From Coprobacillus cateniformis (GTDB taxonomy: Bacteria > Bacillota_I > Bacilli_A > Erysipelotrichales > Coprobacillaceae), in contig NZ_WSNW01000001.1 in NCBI RefSeq assembly GCF_009767585.1, positions 3,370,041-3,434,040 of the forward strand: a stretch of 64,000 nucleotides of DNA. The letters are read 5' to 3'. Position 1 is the first letter of the stretch. Every line of letters begins with the position of its first letter. Below, piece after piece: positions 22,692-31,150 of this stretch. The position numbers and the translations under genes were made by a program. The notes beneath the pieces were generated by a model, which saw nothing but the letters and a program-made list of their open reading frames with translations, was not told where the DNA came from and made no database searches.

Positions 22692-25347
22692 AAAAATCAT
22701 CTTTAAAAAGATCATCAAAAGAAATTGGCTCAAAATGTTTATCATCTTTTGATTCTCCTTTTTGTGAATTTTTTTGAAGAACTGGTTGAACTATGACTGG
22801 TTCAACTTTTTCTTCAATAATTTCATTTTTCTTTTTTACAATGTCTTCATTGATTTCATTGAACAAATCAGGTTCCTTTTTAACTTCAAAAACTTTAGGA
22901 CTTATTTCATTATTTATCTTCTCAACATTAAACAAATCTGTGGATAATGTTTTCGGATTATAAACATATCGTATAATGTTATCTTTAATTGCAGTCAAGA
23001 CACTTGGTTTGCTTTCAAGTTGTGCATTCGCATAATCCTTGACAAAAATATCTAATTTCTGCGAATCCGTTTCAATATTAAGCTGATCCTTGGTTTCTAA
23101 TACAAATGCATAGAGAGATTGAATATGATTCGTTTTTGGTGATTTAAAAATAAGATTTCCTTTTGTAGCACGGTTGCAACTTGGTATATCTGAAATACGT
23201 AAACGCTTAATACCTGGTTGGTCACTGATCAGAATAAGTGAATCTGTTTTCAAAGGATTGAAAATATTCATTGCTATTAATTCATCGTTTTTTAAATTGA
23301 TCCCTTTTATTCCTCCTGCTTTAACACCTAAAACAGAAATTTCCTGTTCGCTGTATAAAGTTGCATAACCAGCTTGAGTTGTTAAAACAATTCCTTGTTG
23401 TCCATCACTCAATCCTACTTGTAATAATGAATCATCTTTCTTAAGATTGATACATTTCATTGGTTTTGTAAATCGAGTGACATCAAATTCTTTAAGTTCG
23501 ACACGTTTCATTTGACCTAAACGTGAAGCAAGGACAATATATAATGGATAATCAAATGATTTCACAAGAACAGAGCCAACAATTTTTTCTGCTGGAGAAA
23601 CTTTAATGAGATAACTAATATGTTTTCCAAGTTCCTTCCATTTAAATTCTTCTAATTTATGAAGCGGTATGTACATATAATTTCCTTTATCAGTAAATAC
23701 AAGTAATTTATCTAAAGTATTGGCAAAATGAAGATCAACCAAAACATCTTCATCCTTTTTCCCAAATAGAGTATTTTCACTGGCTTTATATGATCTTTGA
23801 GAAATGCGTTTAATATACCCATCCTGAGTTACAGAAACATAAATATCTTCAGGTAAAATCATTGCTTCTTCATTGATTGTGATTTCCTGAACTTCATCTT
23901 TAATTTCAGTAAGTCTTGGAGATGGATATTGCTTTTTAATATTTTTTAATTCATCAACAATAACTTTTCTTAAGACTTGTTCGCTATTTAAAATATCATT
24001 AAATGTTTGAATTAAAGATTCCAATTCTTCTTTTTCTTTTTCTAAAGAAACAATATCTGTATTTGTCAAACGATATAACTGTAATGTAACAATAGCTTCA
24101 GATTGTTTCTCAGTAAAACCAAATTGTGTTTGAATATTTATTTTAGCATCTTGTTTATCTTTAGAATGACGGATAGTATGAACAACATCATCAAGAATTG
24201 AAACAGCCTTAATTAAACCATCAACAATATGTTTTCTTTCTTCAGCCTTATTCAAATCAAAAATAGAACGTTTAGTAATCACTTCGATTTGATGCTGAAT
24301 ATAGCCATCAAGAATAGCTTCAATCCCCATACATACAGGTCTTTTATCTTTGATAGCAACCATATTATAATTATAATTTTTTTGTAAATCAGTATTTTTA
24401 AAGAAATAATTCAATGTATTTTGAACATCTACATCTTTCTTTAAATCAATCACAATGCTTAATCCATTTCGATCAGATTCATCACGAACCTCAATAATTC
24501 CATCAACACTCTTGTTGAAACGAATTTCATCTAATTTTCTTACCAATTCAGCCTTATTCACCTCATATGGTATTTCACTGACAATAATCTTATTCATATT
24601 TTTTTCATGAATGATTTCTGTTTTAGAACGAACAACAACTTTTCCACGCCCTTTTTCAAAGGCTGTACGAATCCCCTGCTTCCCTTCAACAATTGCTCCT
24701 GTTGGAAAGTCCGGTCCCTTCATAAATTCCATTAATTTATCTAATGAGCATTGGGGATGAGAAAGACGATAAATTGTGGCATCAATAACTTCTTCTAAGT
24801 TATGTGGTGGAATATCTGTTGCATAACCAGCCGAAATACCAGTTGCCCCATTGACCAATAAATTAGGATACTTTGCTGGAACAACAGTTGGTTCATATTC
24901 AGTATCATCAAAGTTCAATGCCATCTGAACTGTTTCTTTATCTATATCTTTTAATAATTCTGCTGCAATTGCTGATAAACGTGCTTCAGTATAACGCATT
25001 GCTGCTGCAGGATCATTATCTATCGATCCATTATTTCCCTGCATATCTACTAATGGTATACGCATTTTCCACTCTTGGGATAGACGCACCATCGCATCAT
25101 ATACAGAACTATCGCCATGTGGATGATAATTTCCAATAACATTACCCACTGTTTTTGCAGATTTACGATAGGGTTTGTTGTAAGTGTTACCTTCCTTATA
25201 CATTGCATATAAAATTCTTCGTTGAACTGGTTTTAATCCATCTCTGACATCGGGCAGTGCACGATCTTGAATAATGTATTTGGAATACTTGCCAAATCGA
25301 TCCCCCATAATATCATCTAATGATTGTGTTATGATTTTTTCGCTCAT
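22690..25347 (-). CDS. parC: DNA topoisomerase IV subunit A (ParC)
   Basis: ParC cuts and religates DNA to decatenate sister chromosomes. PVQRRILYAM, the HPHGDSSVYDAMVRLSQEW quinolone-region helix and the active-site Tyr in AAAMRYTEARL identify a type IIA A subunit. The GyrA box (QRRGGKG) is absent and the partner gene upstream is ParE-like, so topoisomerase IV is preferred to gyrase. The protein is 885 residues, longer than the usual ~800. The last ~85 residues are charged and low-complexity and end ISFDDLFKDDF. Resistance positions Ser and Asp are wild type. AGGAGGG precedes the ATG; parE is 11 bases upstream. Confidence 0.94.
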   Translation of the reverse strand: MSEKIITQSLDDIMGDRFGKYSKYIIQDRALPDVRDGLKPVQRRILYAMYKEGNTYNKPYRKSAKTVGNVIGNYHPHGDSSVYDAMVRLSQEWKMRIPLVDMQGNNGSIDNDPAAAMRYTEARLSAIAAELLKDIDKETVQMALNFDDTEYEPTVVPAKYPNLLVNGATGISAGYATDIPPHNLEEVIDATIYRLSHPQCSLDKLMEFMKGPDFPTGAIVEGKQGIRTAFEKGRGKVVVRSKTEIIHEKNMNKIIVSEIPYEVNKAELVRKLDEIRFNKSVDGIIEVRDESDRNGLSIVIDLKKDVDVQNTLNYFFKNTDLQKNYNYNMVAIKDKRPVCMGIEAILDGYIQHQIEVITKRSIFDLNKAEERKHIVDGLIKAVSILDDVVHTIRHSKDKQDAKINIQTQFGFTEKQSEAIVTLQLYRLTNTDIVSLEKEKEELESLIQTFNDILNSEQVLRKVIVDELKNIKKQYPSPRLTEIKDEVQEITINEEAMILPEDIYVSVTQDGYIKRISQRSYKASENTLFGKKDEDVLVDLHFANTLDKLLVFTDKGNYMYIPLHKLEEFKWKELGKHISYLIKVSPAEKIVGSVLVKSFDYPLYIVLASRLGQMKRVELKEFDVTRFTKPMKCINLKKDDSLLQVGLSDGQQGIVLTTQAGYATLYSEQEISVLGVKAGGIKGINLKNDELIAMNIFNPLKTDSLILISDQPGIKRLRISDIPSCNRATKGNLIFKSPKTNHIQSLYAFVLETKDQLNIETDSQKLDIFVKDYANAQLESKPSVLTAIKDNIIRYVYNPKTLSTDLFNVEKINNEISPKVFEVKKEPDLFNEINEDIVKKKNEIIEEKVEPVIVQPVLQKNSQKGESKDDKHFEPISFDDLFKDDF

Positions 25348-25358
25348 GCATACCCTCC

Positions 25359-27287
25359 TTACTTCGTAATAAAGAATGAATCTTCTAATGAGAATTGAAC
25401 ATTATCCTCTATCCATTCACGCCTTGGTTCTACTTTGTCTCCCATTAATACAGAAACTCTTCTTTCAACTAATGCAGCATCCTCAATAGATACCTGAATA
25501 AGTGTTCTAGTTTCAGGATTCATGGTTGTCTCCCACAATTGATCAGCATTCATTTCTCCAAGACCTTTGTATCTTTGAACACCATAACTACGGCCGATTT
25601 TCTTCTTTGCATCTTCTAATTCATCATCATCCCAAGCATAAAGTGAATCTTCATGTTTGCCATTTTTCTTAGAAACCTTATATAAAGGAGGCATAGCGAT
25701 GTATACTCTTCCAGATTGAATTAATCCACGCATGTATCGATAAAAGAATGTTAAAAGCAATACCTGAATGTGTGCACCATCGGTATCGGCATCAGTCATA
25801 ATAATGACTTTTGCATAATTAGAATCATCAGCATTAAAGTCAGCGCCGACTCCAGCTCCAACAGTATTTATAATAGTGCTAATTTCTTCATTTTTAAGAA
25901 TATCAGCCATTGCAGCTTTTTCTGTATTGACAACCTTTCCACGTAATGGCAGTATCGCTTGGTATTTGCGGTCACGTCCCTGCTTTGCACTTCCACCAGC
26001 TGAGTCTCCTTCGACAAGATATAATTCCTTCTTTTTCTTGTCTTTTGATTGAGCTGGTGCTAATTTCCCGATTAATATTTTTTCAACTTTATTGCCTTTG
26101 CCTTTCCTTGCTTCTTCACGAGCCTTTCTAGCAGCATTTCTCGCTTGGGCGGCTTTAATCATTTTATTAACCAGTTGATTAGCAACATCTTTGTTTTCTT
26201 CCAAAAAATAGTTGATTTGTTCATAAACAACATTTTCAACAATGTTTCTCGCTTCTGGCGATCCTAACTTTGATTTTGTCTGTCCTTCAAATTGTAATAA
26301 TGATTCAGGGATTTTAACTGAAATGATGCCTGTTAATCCTTCACGAACATCAGCTCCTTCAAGATTCTTGTCTTTGTTTTTTAACAAACCATATTTTCTA
26401 GCGTATTCATTAAATACTTTGGTAAAACCCGATCTAAATCCCGTTTCGTGAGTTCCCCCATCTCCTGTTCTTACAAGGTTTACAAAAGAAATTAAATTTT
26501 CTTGATACCCTTCTGTAAACTGAAATGCAATTTCAACTTCAATAGGATTTGATGTATCATCAAAAGAAACTGTTTTGTGTAGCACTTTCTTTTCATAATT
26601 CAAATAATCAATAAAAGCCTCTAATCCATTTTCATATTGAAAAGTTTCATGTTTTCCTGTTCTTTCATCAATAACATTCATTTCAATGCCTTTTAATAAA
26701 AAGGCACTCTCTCTTAATCTTTCACAAATTGTTGAATAATTAAAATCGATTGTTGAAAAGATTTCCTTATTCGGTTTGAAATGAATTGTTGTCCCTGTAC
26801 GATTGGTTTTTCCAATAACTTTTAGTGGCGAGATAATTTTAGCCCCATCTTCAAATTTTTGTTGATGAATTTTTCCATCACGATATACAGTAACCTCTAG
26901 CCATTCACTCAATGCATTCACAACAGAAGAACCTACTCCATGAAGTCCTCCAGAAGTTTTATATCCACCATCTTCACTAAACTTTCCACCAGCATGCAAA
27001 ATCGTTAGTATAACTTCAGTTGTTGGTTTTCCAGAAGCATGTAAACCAGTCGGCATCCCACGTCCTTCATCTTCAACTTTAATAGTGTTATCTGTTCCAA
27101 TTGTCACAGTTATTTTATCACCAAATCCCGCTAAGGATTCATCTATAGCATTATCGACAATTTCCCATACCAAATGATGTAATCCTCGATAATCAGTTGA
27201 TCCTATATACATTCCAGGTCTTTTGCGAACTGCTTCTAAACCCTCAAGAATCTGTATATTTGATTCATCATAATGATTTGATTTCAT
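25359..27287 (-). CDS. parE: DNA topoisomerase IV subunit B (ParE)
   Basis: ParE is the ATPase subunit of topoisomerase IV. The GHKL site shows EIVDNAIDES, VEDEGRGMPTG and KTSGGLHGVGSSVVNALS. The TOPRIM domain has LVEGDSAGGSAKQGRDR and TDADTDGAHI. RKYQAILPLRGKVVNTEKA (NTEKA rather than NVEKA) favours ParE over GyrB. Length 642 is normal. GGAGGA precedes the ATG. It forms a two-gene operon with parC. Confidence 0.95.
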   Translation of the reverse strand: MKSNHYDESNIQILEGLEAVRKRPGMYIGSTDYRGLHHLVWEIVDNAIDESLAGFGDKITVTIGTDNTIKVEDEGRGMPTGLHASGKPTTEVILTILHAGGKFSEDGGYKTSGGLHGVGSSVVNALSEWLEVTVYRDGKIHQQKFEDGAKIISPLKVIGKTNRTGTTIHFKPNKEIFSTIDFNYSTICERLRESAFLLKGIEMNVIDERTGKHETFQYENGLEAFIDYLNYEKKVLHKTVSFDDTSNPIEVEIAFQFTEGYQENLISFVNLVRTGDGGTHETGFRSGFTKVFNEYARKYGLLKNKDKNLEGADVREGLTGIISVKIPESLLQFEGQTKSKLGSPEARNIVENVVYEQINYFLEENKDVANQLVNKMIKAAQARNAARKAREEARKGKGNKVEKILIGKLAPAQSKDKKKKELYLVEGDSAGGSAKQGRDRKYQAILPLRGKVVNTEKAAMADILKNEEISTIINTVGAGVGADFNADDSNYAKVIIMTDADTDGAHIQVLLLTFFYRYMRGLIQSGRVYIAMPPLYKVSKKNGKHEDSLYAWDDDELEDAKKKIGRSYGVQRYKGLGEMNADQLWETTMNPETRTLIQVSIEDAALVERRVSVLMGDKVEPRREWIEDNVQFSLEDSFFITK

Positions 27288-27316
27288 TTATGATATCCTC
27301 CTTCCATAACTAGTAT

Positions 27317-27346
27317 ATTATACCTTAAAATGATTGATTTTTCCAA
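27317..27346 (-). promoter_or_regulatory. Promoter of parE-parC
   Basis: On the minus strand TTGGAA (27341-27346), 18 bases, TATAAT (27317-27322). It lies back-to-back with the plsY promoter. Confidence 0.55.
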
Positions 27347-27361
27347 CTATTAATGTATAAT
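27334..27361 (+). promoter_or_regulatory. Promoter of plsY
   Basis: TTGATT (27334-27339), 16 bases, TATAAT (27356-27361), preceded by TG. The plsY ATG is 22 bases downstream. Confidence 0.6.
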
Positions 27362-27382
27362 AATTTTCAAGGATGTGAAATT

Positions 27383-27991
27383 ATGGAGATTTTTGTATAT
27401 ATATTATTAATTTTGATGAGTTATTTGTATGGCTCAATTCCTTTTGCATTAGTTGTTGGAAAACTCTTTTATCATACTGATGTACGAGAAAGTGGCTCAG
27501 GGAACCTCGGTGGAACAAATGCAGGCAGAGTTCTTGGAAAAAAAGCAGGCCTGACAGTTATATTATTAGATGCTTCAAAATGTTGCATTTCCATTTTGAT
27601 AGCTAGAATTGTCGCTCATTACATGGGTTTGAATACTGATATTATTTATCCTTGTGCATTGGCTTGTGTTATTGGACATTGTTATCCAATCTTTGCCGGT
27701 TTTAGAGGAGGAAAAGCAGTTTCAGTGGCAATAGGATATGCACTTGTAACAAATGTTTATGCATTTATTATTGCTTTAGTTATTTTCTTTATCACCTTGA
27801 AATTAACAAAATATGTATCTTTAGCTTCTATTTTAGGATCTGCAACAATTGTTGTTATAGCGCCGTTTATTGGTTATAGTACAGTAGGGATTATTACAAA
27901 TGCATGTATTGTTGGATTATTGATTTATAAACATAGAGCAAACATAAAAAGAATAAAAGCTGGAACAGAAAATAAAATTACCTGGATGTAA
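27383..27991 (+). CDS. plsY: Glycerol-3-phosphate acyltransferase PlsY
   Basis: PlsY acylates glycerol 3-phosphate from acyl-phosphate at the membrane, starting phospholipid synthesis. The family motifs are visible: YGSIPFALVVGK, SGSGNLGGTNAGR (acyl acceptor site) and IGHCYPIFAGFRGGKAVS. There are about five hydrophobic helices. Start ATG 27383 follows AGGATGTG; the in-frame ATG at 27353 lies within the promoter. Length 202. Confidence 0.94.
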   Translation: MEIFVYILLILMSYLYGSIPFALVVGKLFYHTDVRESGSGNLGGTNAGRVLGKKAGLTVILLDASKCCISILIARIVAHYMGLNTDIIYPCALACVIGHCYPIFAGFRGGKAVSVAIGYALVTNVYAFIIALVIFFITLKLTKYVSLASILGSATIVVIAPFIGYSTVGIITNACIVGLLIYKHRANIKRIKAGTENKITWM

Positions 27992-28013
27992 AAAAGCCTT
28001 ATAAGGCTTTTTT
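27990..28013. terminator. Bidirectional terminator after plsY
   Basis: A perfect 24-base palindrome, AAAAAAGCCTTA followed by its complement, with T-rich flanks. It serves plsY and the converging phosphatase gene. Confidence 0.9.
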
Positions 28014-28650
28014 ATTTTGCAAAAGATGTATTCATGACATGTGGTAAATAATCGTGCTGATTATAAAATTCTAAATAATATTTCCCATTTTCCAAATTAA
28101 TCAGTGTCAATGAACAACCTTCAACAACCTTTTGATTAATCTTGATGTAATCCTTTTTTTCCATTCCTAACATCGTTGCTAATAAAACAATAAAAAACAT
28201 GCCATGAGTGACAATCATAACTGTATCATTTTGAGAATGCTTTTTTTCTAAATCATTTAAAAATGAATGGGCACGTTTGATTACATCATCATAGCTCTCA
28301 CCATGTGGAATAAAAGTGAATTTTTCAGGATGGTGCCAAAGATTATGGTATAACTCATAATCGGATTTTAATATATCCGAAATTTTTCTGCCTTCAAAAT
28401 CACCGAAATTCATTTCCATAAGTCTATCATCCAAAATAATTTTTTTATCACTAAATAACAGTCGTGCTGTCGTACAAGCTCTTGGAATAGGACTAGAATA
28501 AATGCCATCAAAAGAAATGGTTTGGATATGTTCTTTTAATGCTTTTGCATTTTCTTTTCCCTCTTGTGTTAAAGGAGAGTCACATCTTCCTTGTAATCTT
28601 TTTTCTTGATTCCATGCTGTTTTAGAATGTCGTGTCAAATATATTTTCAT
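28012..28650 (-). CDS. Histidine phosphatase family protein (PGM-like)
   Basis: A 212-residue branch-1 histidine phosphatase. The phospho-His motif is LTRHSKTAWN, where RHS replaces the usual RHG. The substrate loop is LQGRCDSPLTQEGKENA, the acid residue is in EMNFGDFEGR and the second His in MIVTHGMFF. Such proteins act on phosphosugars, nucleotides or cobalamin intermediates; the substrate cannot be read from sequence. It is downstream of yneF but separated by a terminator. Confidence 0.88.
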   Translation of the reverse strand: MKIYLTRHSKTAWNQEKRLQGRCDSPLTQEGKENAKALKEHIQTISFDGIYSSPIPRACTTARLLFSDKKIILDDRLMEMNFGDFEGRKISDILKSDYELYHNLWHHPEKFTFIPHGESYDDVIKRAHSFLNDLEKKHSQNDTVMIVTHGMFFIVLLATMLGMEKKDYIKINQKVVEGCSLTLINLENGKYYLEFYNQHDYLPHVMNTSFAK

Positions 28651-28662
28651 AATTATAGTAAA

Positions 28663-28685
28663 AAATAAGGGATTAACCCTTATTT
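28663..28685 (-). terminator. Terminator after yneF
   Basis: On the minus strand AAATAAGGG pairs with CCCTTATTT around a five-base loop; the following minus-strand bases are T-rich. It overlaps the yneF stop. Confidence 0.75.
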
Positions 28686-28880
28686 ATATTGATCATTGAT
28701 ACTTTTCATTATTCTCTTGATTTGAGTCTCGTTTGGTTTACGTCCCATTTCCATAAACATAGCACGAATCATTTTTTCATTAATAGGTGGGTTCTTCTTT
28801 AAGTTTTTCTTGAAAACATAACGTGAAGCGAAGAATCCTATAACAAGACCAACAGCAAGTCCTAAAAATCCATATAACAT
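28680..28880 (-). CDS. yneF: YneF, small membrane protein (UPF0154)
   Basis: A 66-residue protein with one N-terminal transmembrane helix (FLGLAVGLVIGFFASRYVF) and a conserved cytoplasmic tail (NPPINEKMIRAMFMEMGRKPNETQIKRIMKSI). This matches the UPF0154/YneF family of unknown function. Start ATG 28880 follows GGAGG by eight bases. It follows the sirA-like gene, as yneF follows yneE (sirA) in B. subtilis. Confidence 0.92.
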   Translation of the reverse strand: MLYGFLGLAVGLVIGFFASRYVFKKNLKKNPPINEKMIRAMFMEMGRKPNETQIKRIMKSINDQYK

Positions 28881-28945
28881 TTTCAATTCCTCCATTTCAA
28901 TTACTTACTCATTATAGCACAAAACATTTTGATTTGTAAAATCAA

Positions 28946-29302
28946 TTATGTCTTTATCATATAAAAGTTTTTAGAAAAAGCCTTAATCATATCAAAAACA
29001 ACATGGTTCTCATTGCTTTCTGTAACTTCTATGTCATATTCATTCATAACAATTGATATTTTTTCTTCAGTAATAGGATTTAATAACTGATGAATTCCAT
29101 GATAATATGTATAATCTTCTCGTTTCTGGATGATTTGCAGTAATTTTTCTTTTCCTAAATTCATAGGACTAAATAATAATTCTATTTGATTTGTTTCAAA
29201 AACATCATTTTGTTGTGAGTATAGTAAAGGAATGAGGTCAGGATAAGTATTGACCATTTCGCTCATCTTTTCTTTCAAACATATAATTCTATATTGATCC
29301 AT
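28946..29302 (-). CDS. sirA: Probable SirA, sporulation inhibitor of replication (divergent)
   Basis: SirA, made under Spo0A, binds DnaA domain I and stops new rounds of replication at sporulation onset. The 118-residue protein is divergent. Its start (YRIICLKEKMSEM) and end (ISIVMNEYDIEVTESNENHVVFDMIKAFSKNFYMI) follow the pattern I recall for B. subtilis SirA, whose C terminus has a comparable strand followed by FFEVLKKVSPCF. It lies directly upstream of yneF, and tkt and ynzC lie beyond the hydrogenase operon, matching the B. subtilis ynzC-tkt-sirA-yneF order. Its promoter carries a 0A-box-like site. A profile search is needed to settle identity. Confidence 0.65.
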   Translation of the reverse strand: MDQYRIICLKEKMSEMVNTYPDLIPLLYSQQNDVFETNQIELLFSPMNLGKEKLLQIIQKREDYTYYHGIHQLLNPITEEKISIVMNEYDIEVTESNENHVVFDMIKAFSKNFYMIKT

Positions 29303-29325
29303 TATTCATCACCCTTTTTCAATAT

Positions 29326-29354
29326 ATCATAAATAAAATGAGAAAAATGTCAAA
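29326..29354 (-). promoter_or_regulatory. Sigma-A promoter of the sirA-like gene with 0A-box-like -35
   Basis: On the minus strand TTGACA (29348-29353), 16 bases, TATGAT (29326-29331). The -35 overlaps plus-strand TGTCAAA (29348-29354), one mismatch from the 0A box TGTCGAA. Overlap of a 0A box with the -35 is typical of Spo0A-activated sigma-A promoters. Confidence 0.6.
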
Positions 29355-29358
29355 ATCA

Positions 29359-29385
29359 AAGGCCTTAGAAATTTTCTAAGACCTT
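29359..29385 (-). terminator. Terminator of the hydrogenase operon
   Basis: On the minus strand AAGG-CTTAGAAA and TTTCTAAG-CCTT form a stem interrupted by one T/G position, then a T-rich tail. It lies just after the hydA stop codon. Confidence 0.6.
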
Positions 29386-29392
29386 ATTGTTT

Positions 29393-31141
29393 TTATTTGA
29401 ATTTCTTTTGTTTGTCATATGTTGTATGAAGAAGTTCATGAGCAATATGCGAATTTGGATGTTCTAAAAACTCATCATACAATTTTTGGATTTGTGTATT
29501 TTTATGAGATTTTCTTGCTGGCATAGCTCGATCTTCATCATACAATGCTTTAGCACGCGCTCCTTTAAAATCAAAGCCACTATTTCTGATTAAAGCATTT
29601 ACATATGACTGCCCTCCACCATTAATACATCCTCCAGGACAACCCATAATTTCAATGAAGTGATATTTAGATGTGCCTGCTTTGATTTCTTCTAACAATG
29701 GCTTTGCAATTGTCATACTATGTGCGACTGCAACATTAACTTTTAAATCACCAACTTGTAAACTGGCTTCTTTGAGCCCTCGTTGTCCTCGTACAGAGTG
29801 ATATTCGATATTATCTAAATCTTGATTCGTTAAAACATCAACAACGGTACGTAACGCAGCTTCCATGACTCCACCACTTGCTCCAAAAATAACTCCAGCA
29901 CCAGTATATTCTCCAAACATATCTTGATCAAACTCTTCATCTTTTAAATCAATGAAATTGACACCAAACATTTTTATCAGTTTTCCAAGTTCTCTTGTTG
30001 TTAAAACCGCATCGACATCTTTCATTTCATCTTTCATCATTTGTGAACGTTCTTTTTCGCCCTTTTTGGCTACACATGGCATAATAGATACAACATAAAT
30101 GTTTTTTGGATCTAATTGATGTTGTTTCGCATAGTAAGATTTAATCATTGCTCCTAACATCATGTGTGGTGATTTACATGATGATAAATGATCTAATAAA
30201 TCAGGATACTCTTTTTCGCAATAATTAATCCATCCTGGTGAGCATGATGTAATCATTGGTAGAACACCACCATTTTGAAGTCGATTAATAAATTCGTATC
30301 CTTCTTCCATGATTGTCAAATCTGCTCCAAAGTTTGTATCATAAACTTTATCAAAACCAAGAAGTTTTAAAGCTGCAACCATTTTGCCAGTTACTCTTGT
30401 TCCTATTGGCATACCAAACTCTTCACCAAGACTGGCGCGAACAGCAGGAGCAGTTTGAACGACAACATGCTTGGCTGGGTTATTTAATGCTTCAATAACA
30501 TTATGAATTTCTTCTTTCTCTTGTAATGCTCCTACTGGGCAGACATTGATGCATTGTCCGCATTGCATACAATTGACATCATTTAGACTACGATCAAAAA
30601 CAGGTCCAACTTTTGTTTTAAATCCACGCTCCATAAATCCTAAAATCCCAAGTCCCTGATGTTTTTTACATGCTGCGACACAGCGTCCACAAAGTATACA
30701 TTTAGCAGTATTTCTTACAACGCCAGGAGAAACTTCATCAAATGTTGGTGTTGTTTTTGCACCTTGAAAAGCGTCTTCTCGAACACCTAATTCTTGACAT
30801 AATCTTTGAAGTTCACAATTTGTATTGCGAATACAAGATAAACAGTCTTTTGAGTGATTAGAAACTATCAATTCAACAACACGTCTTCTTGCATCCAATG
30901 CACGCATAGAATTTGTTTTAACAACCATTCCTTCTCTAACAGGATAAACACAAGCAGCACAAAGATTTCTGACACCTTCGACTTCTACCTGGCAAACACG
31001 ACACGCTCCCGTTCCAGTATAATCTTTTAAATAACACAAAGTAGGGATGTGAATACCATTTTCTCTTGCAACTTCTAAAATTGTTTTGCCCTCATAAGCT
31101 TCAACCTGACGATTATTAATCGTTAATTTTATTTTTCCCAT
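29393..31141 (-). CDS. hydA: [FeFe]-hydrogenase catalytic subunit HydA (NADH/NADPH-dependent type)
   Basis: This is the catalytic subunit that reduces protons. From the N terminus there is a 2Fe-2S ferredoxin domain (CYLKDYTGTGACRVCQVEV ... CAAC), a His-ligated 4Fe-4S motif (HSKDCLSCIRNTNCELQ), and two 4Fe-4S motifs (CILCGRCVAACKK and CMQCGQCINVCP). The H-cluster domain has L1 TSCSPGWINYCE, L2 MPCVAKKGEKER and L3 EIMGCPGGCINGGGQ. Start ATG 31141 follows AGGTG. It is the last gene of the ten-gene operon, after the NuoF-like hydB. Confidence 0.95.
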   Translation of the reverse strand: MGKIKLTINNRQVEAYEGKTILEVARENGIHIPTLCYLKDYTGTGACRVCQVEVEGVRNLCAACVYPVREGMVVKTNSMRALDARRRVVELIVSNHSKDCLSCIRNTNCELQRLCQELGVREDAFQGAKTTPTFDEVSPGVVRNTAKCILCGRCVAACKKHQGLGILGFMERGFKTKVGPVFDRSLNDVNCMQCGQCINVCPVGALQEKEEIHNVIEALNNPAKHVVVQTAPAVRASLGEEFGMPIGTRVTGKMVAALKLLGFDKVYDTNFGADLTIMEEGYEFINRLQNGGVLPMITSCSPGWINYCEKEYPDLLDHLSSCKSPHMMLGAMIKSYYAKQHQLDPKNIYVVSIMPCVAKKGEKERSQMMKDEMKDVDAVLTTRELGKLIKMFGVNFIDLKDEEFDQDMFGEYTGAGVIFGASGGVMEAALRTVVDVLTNQDLDNIEYHSVRGQRGLKEASLQVGDLKVNVAVAHSMTIAKPLLEEIKAGTSKYHFIEIMGCPGGCINGGGQSYVNALIRNSGFDFKGARAKALYDEDRAMPARKSHKNTQIQKLYDEFLEHPNSHIAHELLHTTYDKQKKFK

Positions 31142-31150
31142 TCTCTTCAC

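Noticed and set aside
22690..27287. GyrA/GyrB as identity of the topoisomerase pair
   Set aside because: The GyrA box is missing and the B subunit has NTEKA, so topoisomerase IV fits better.
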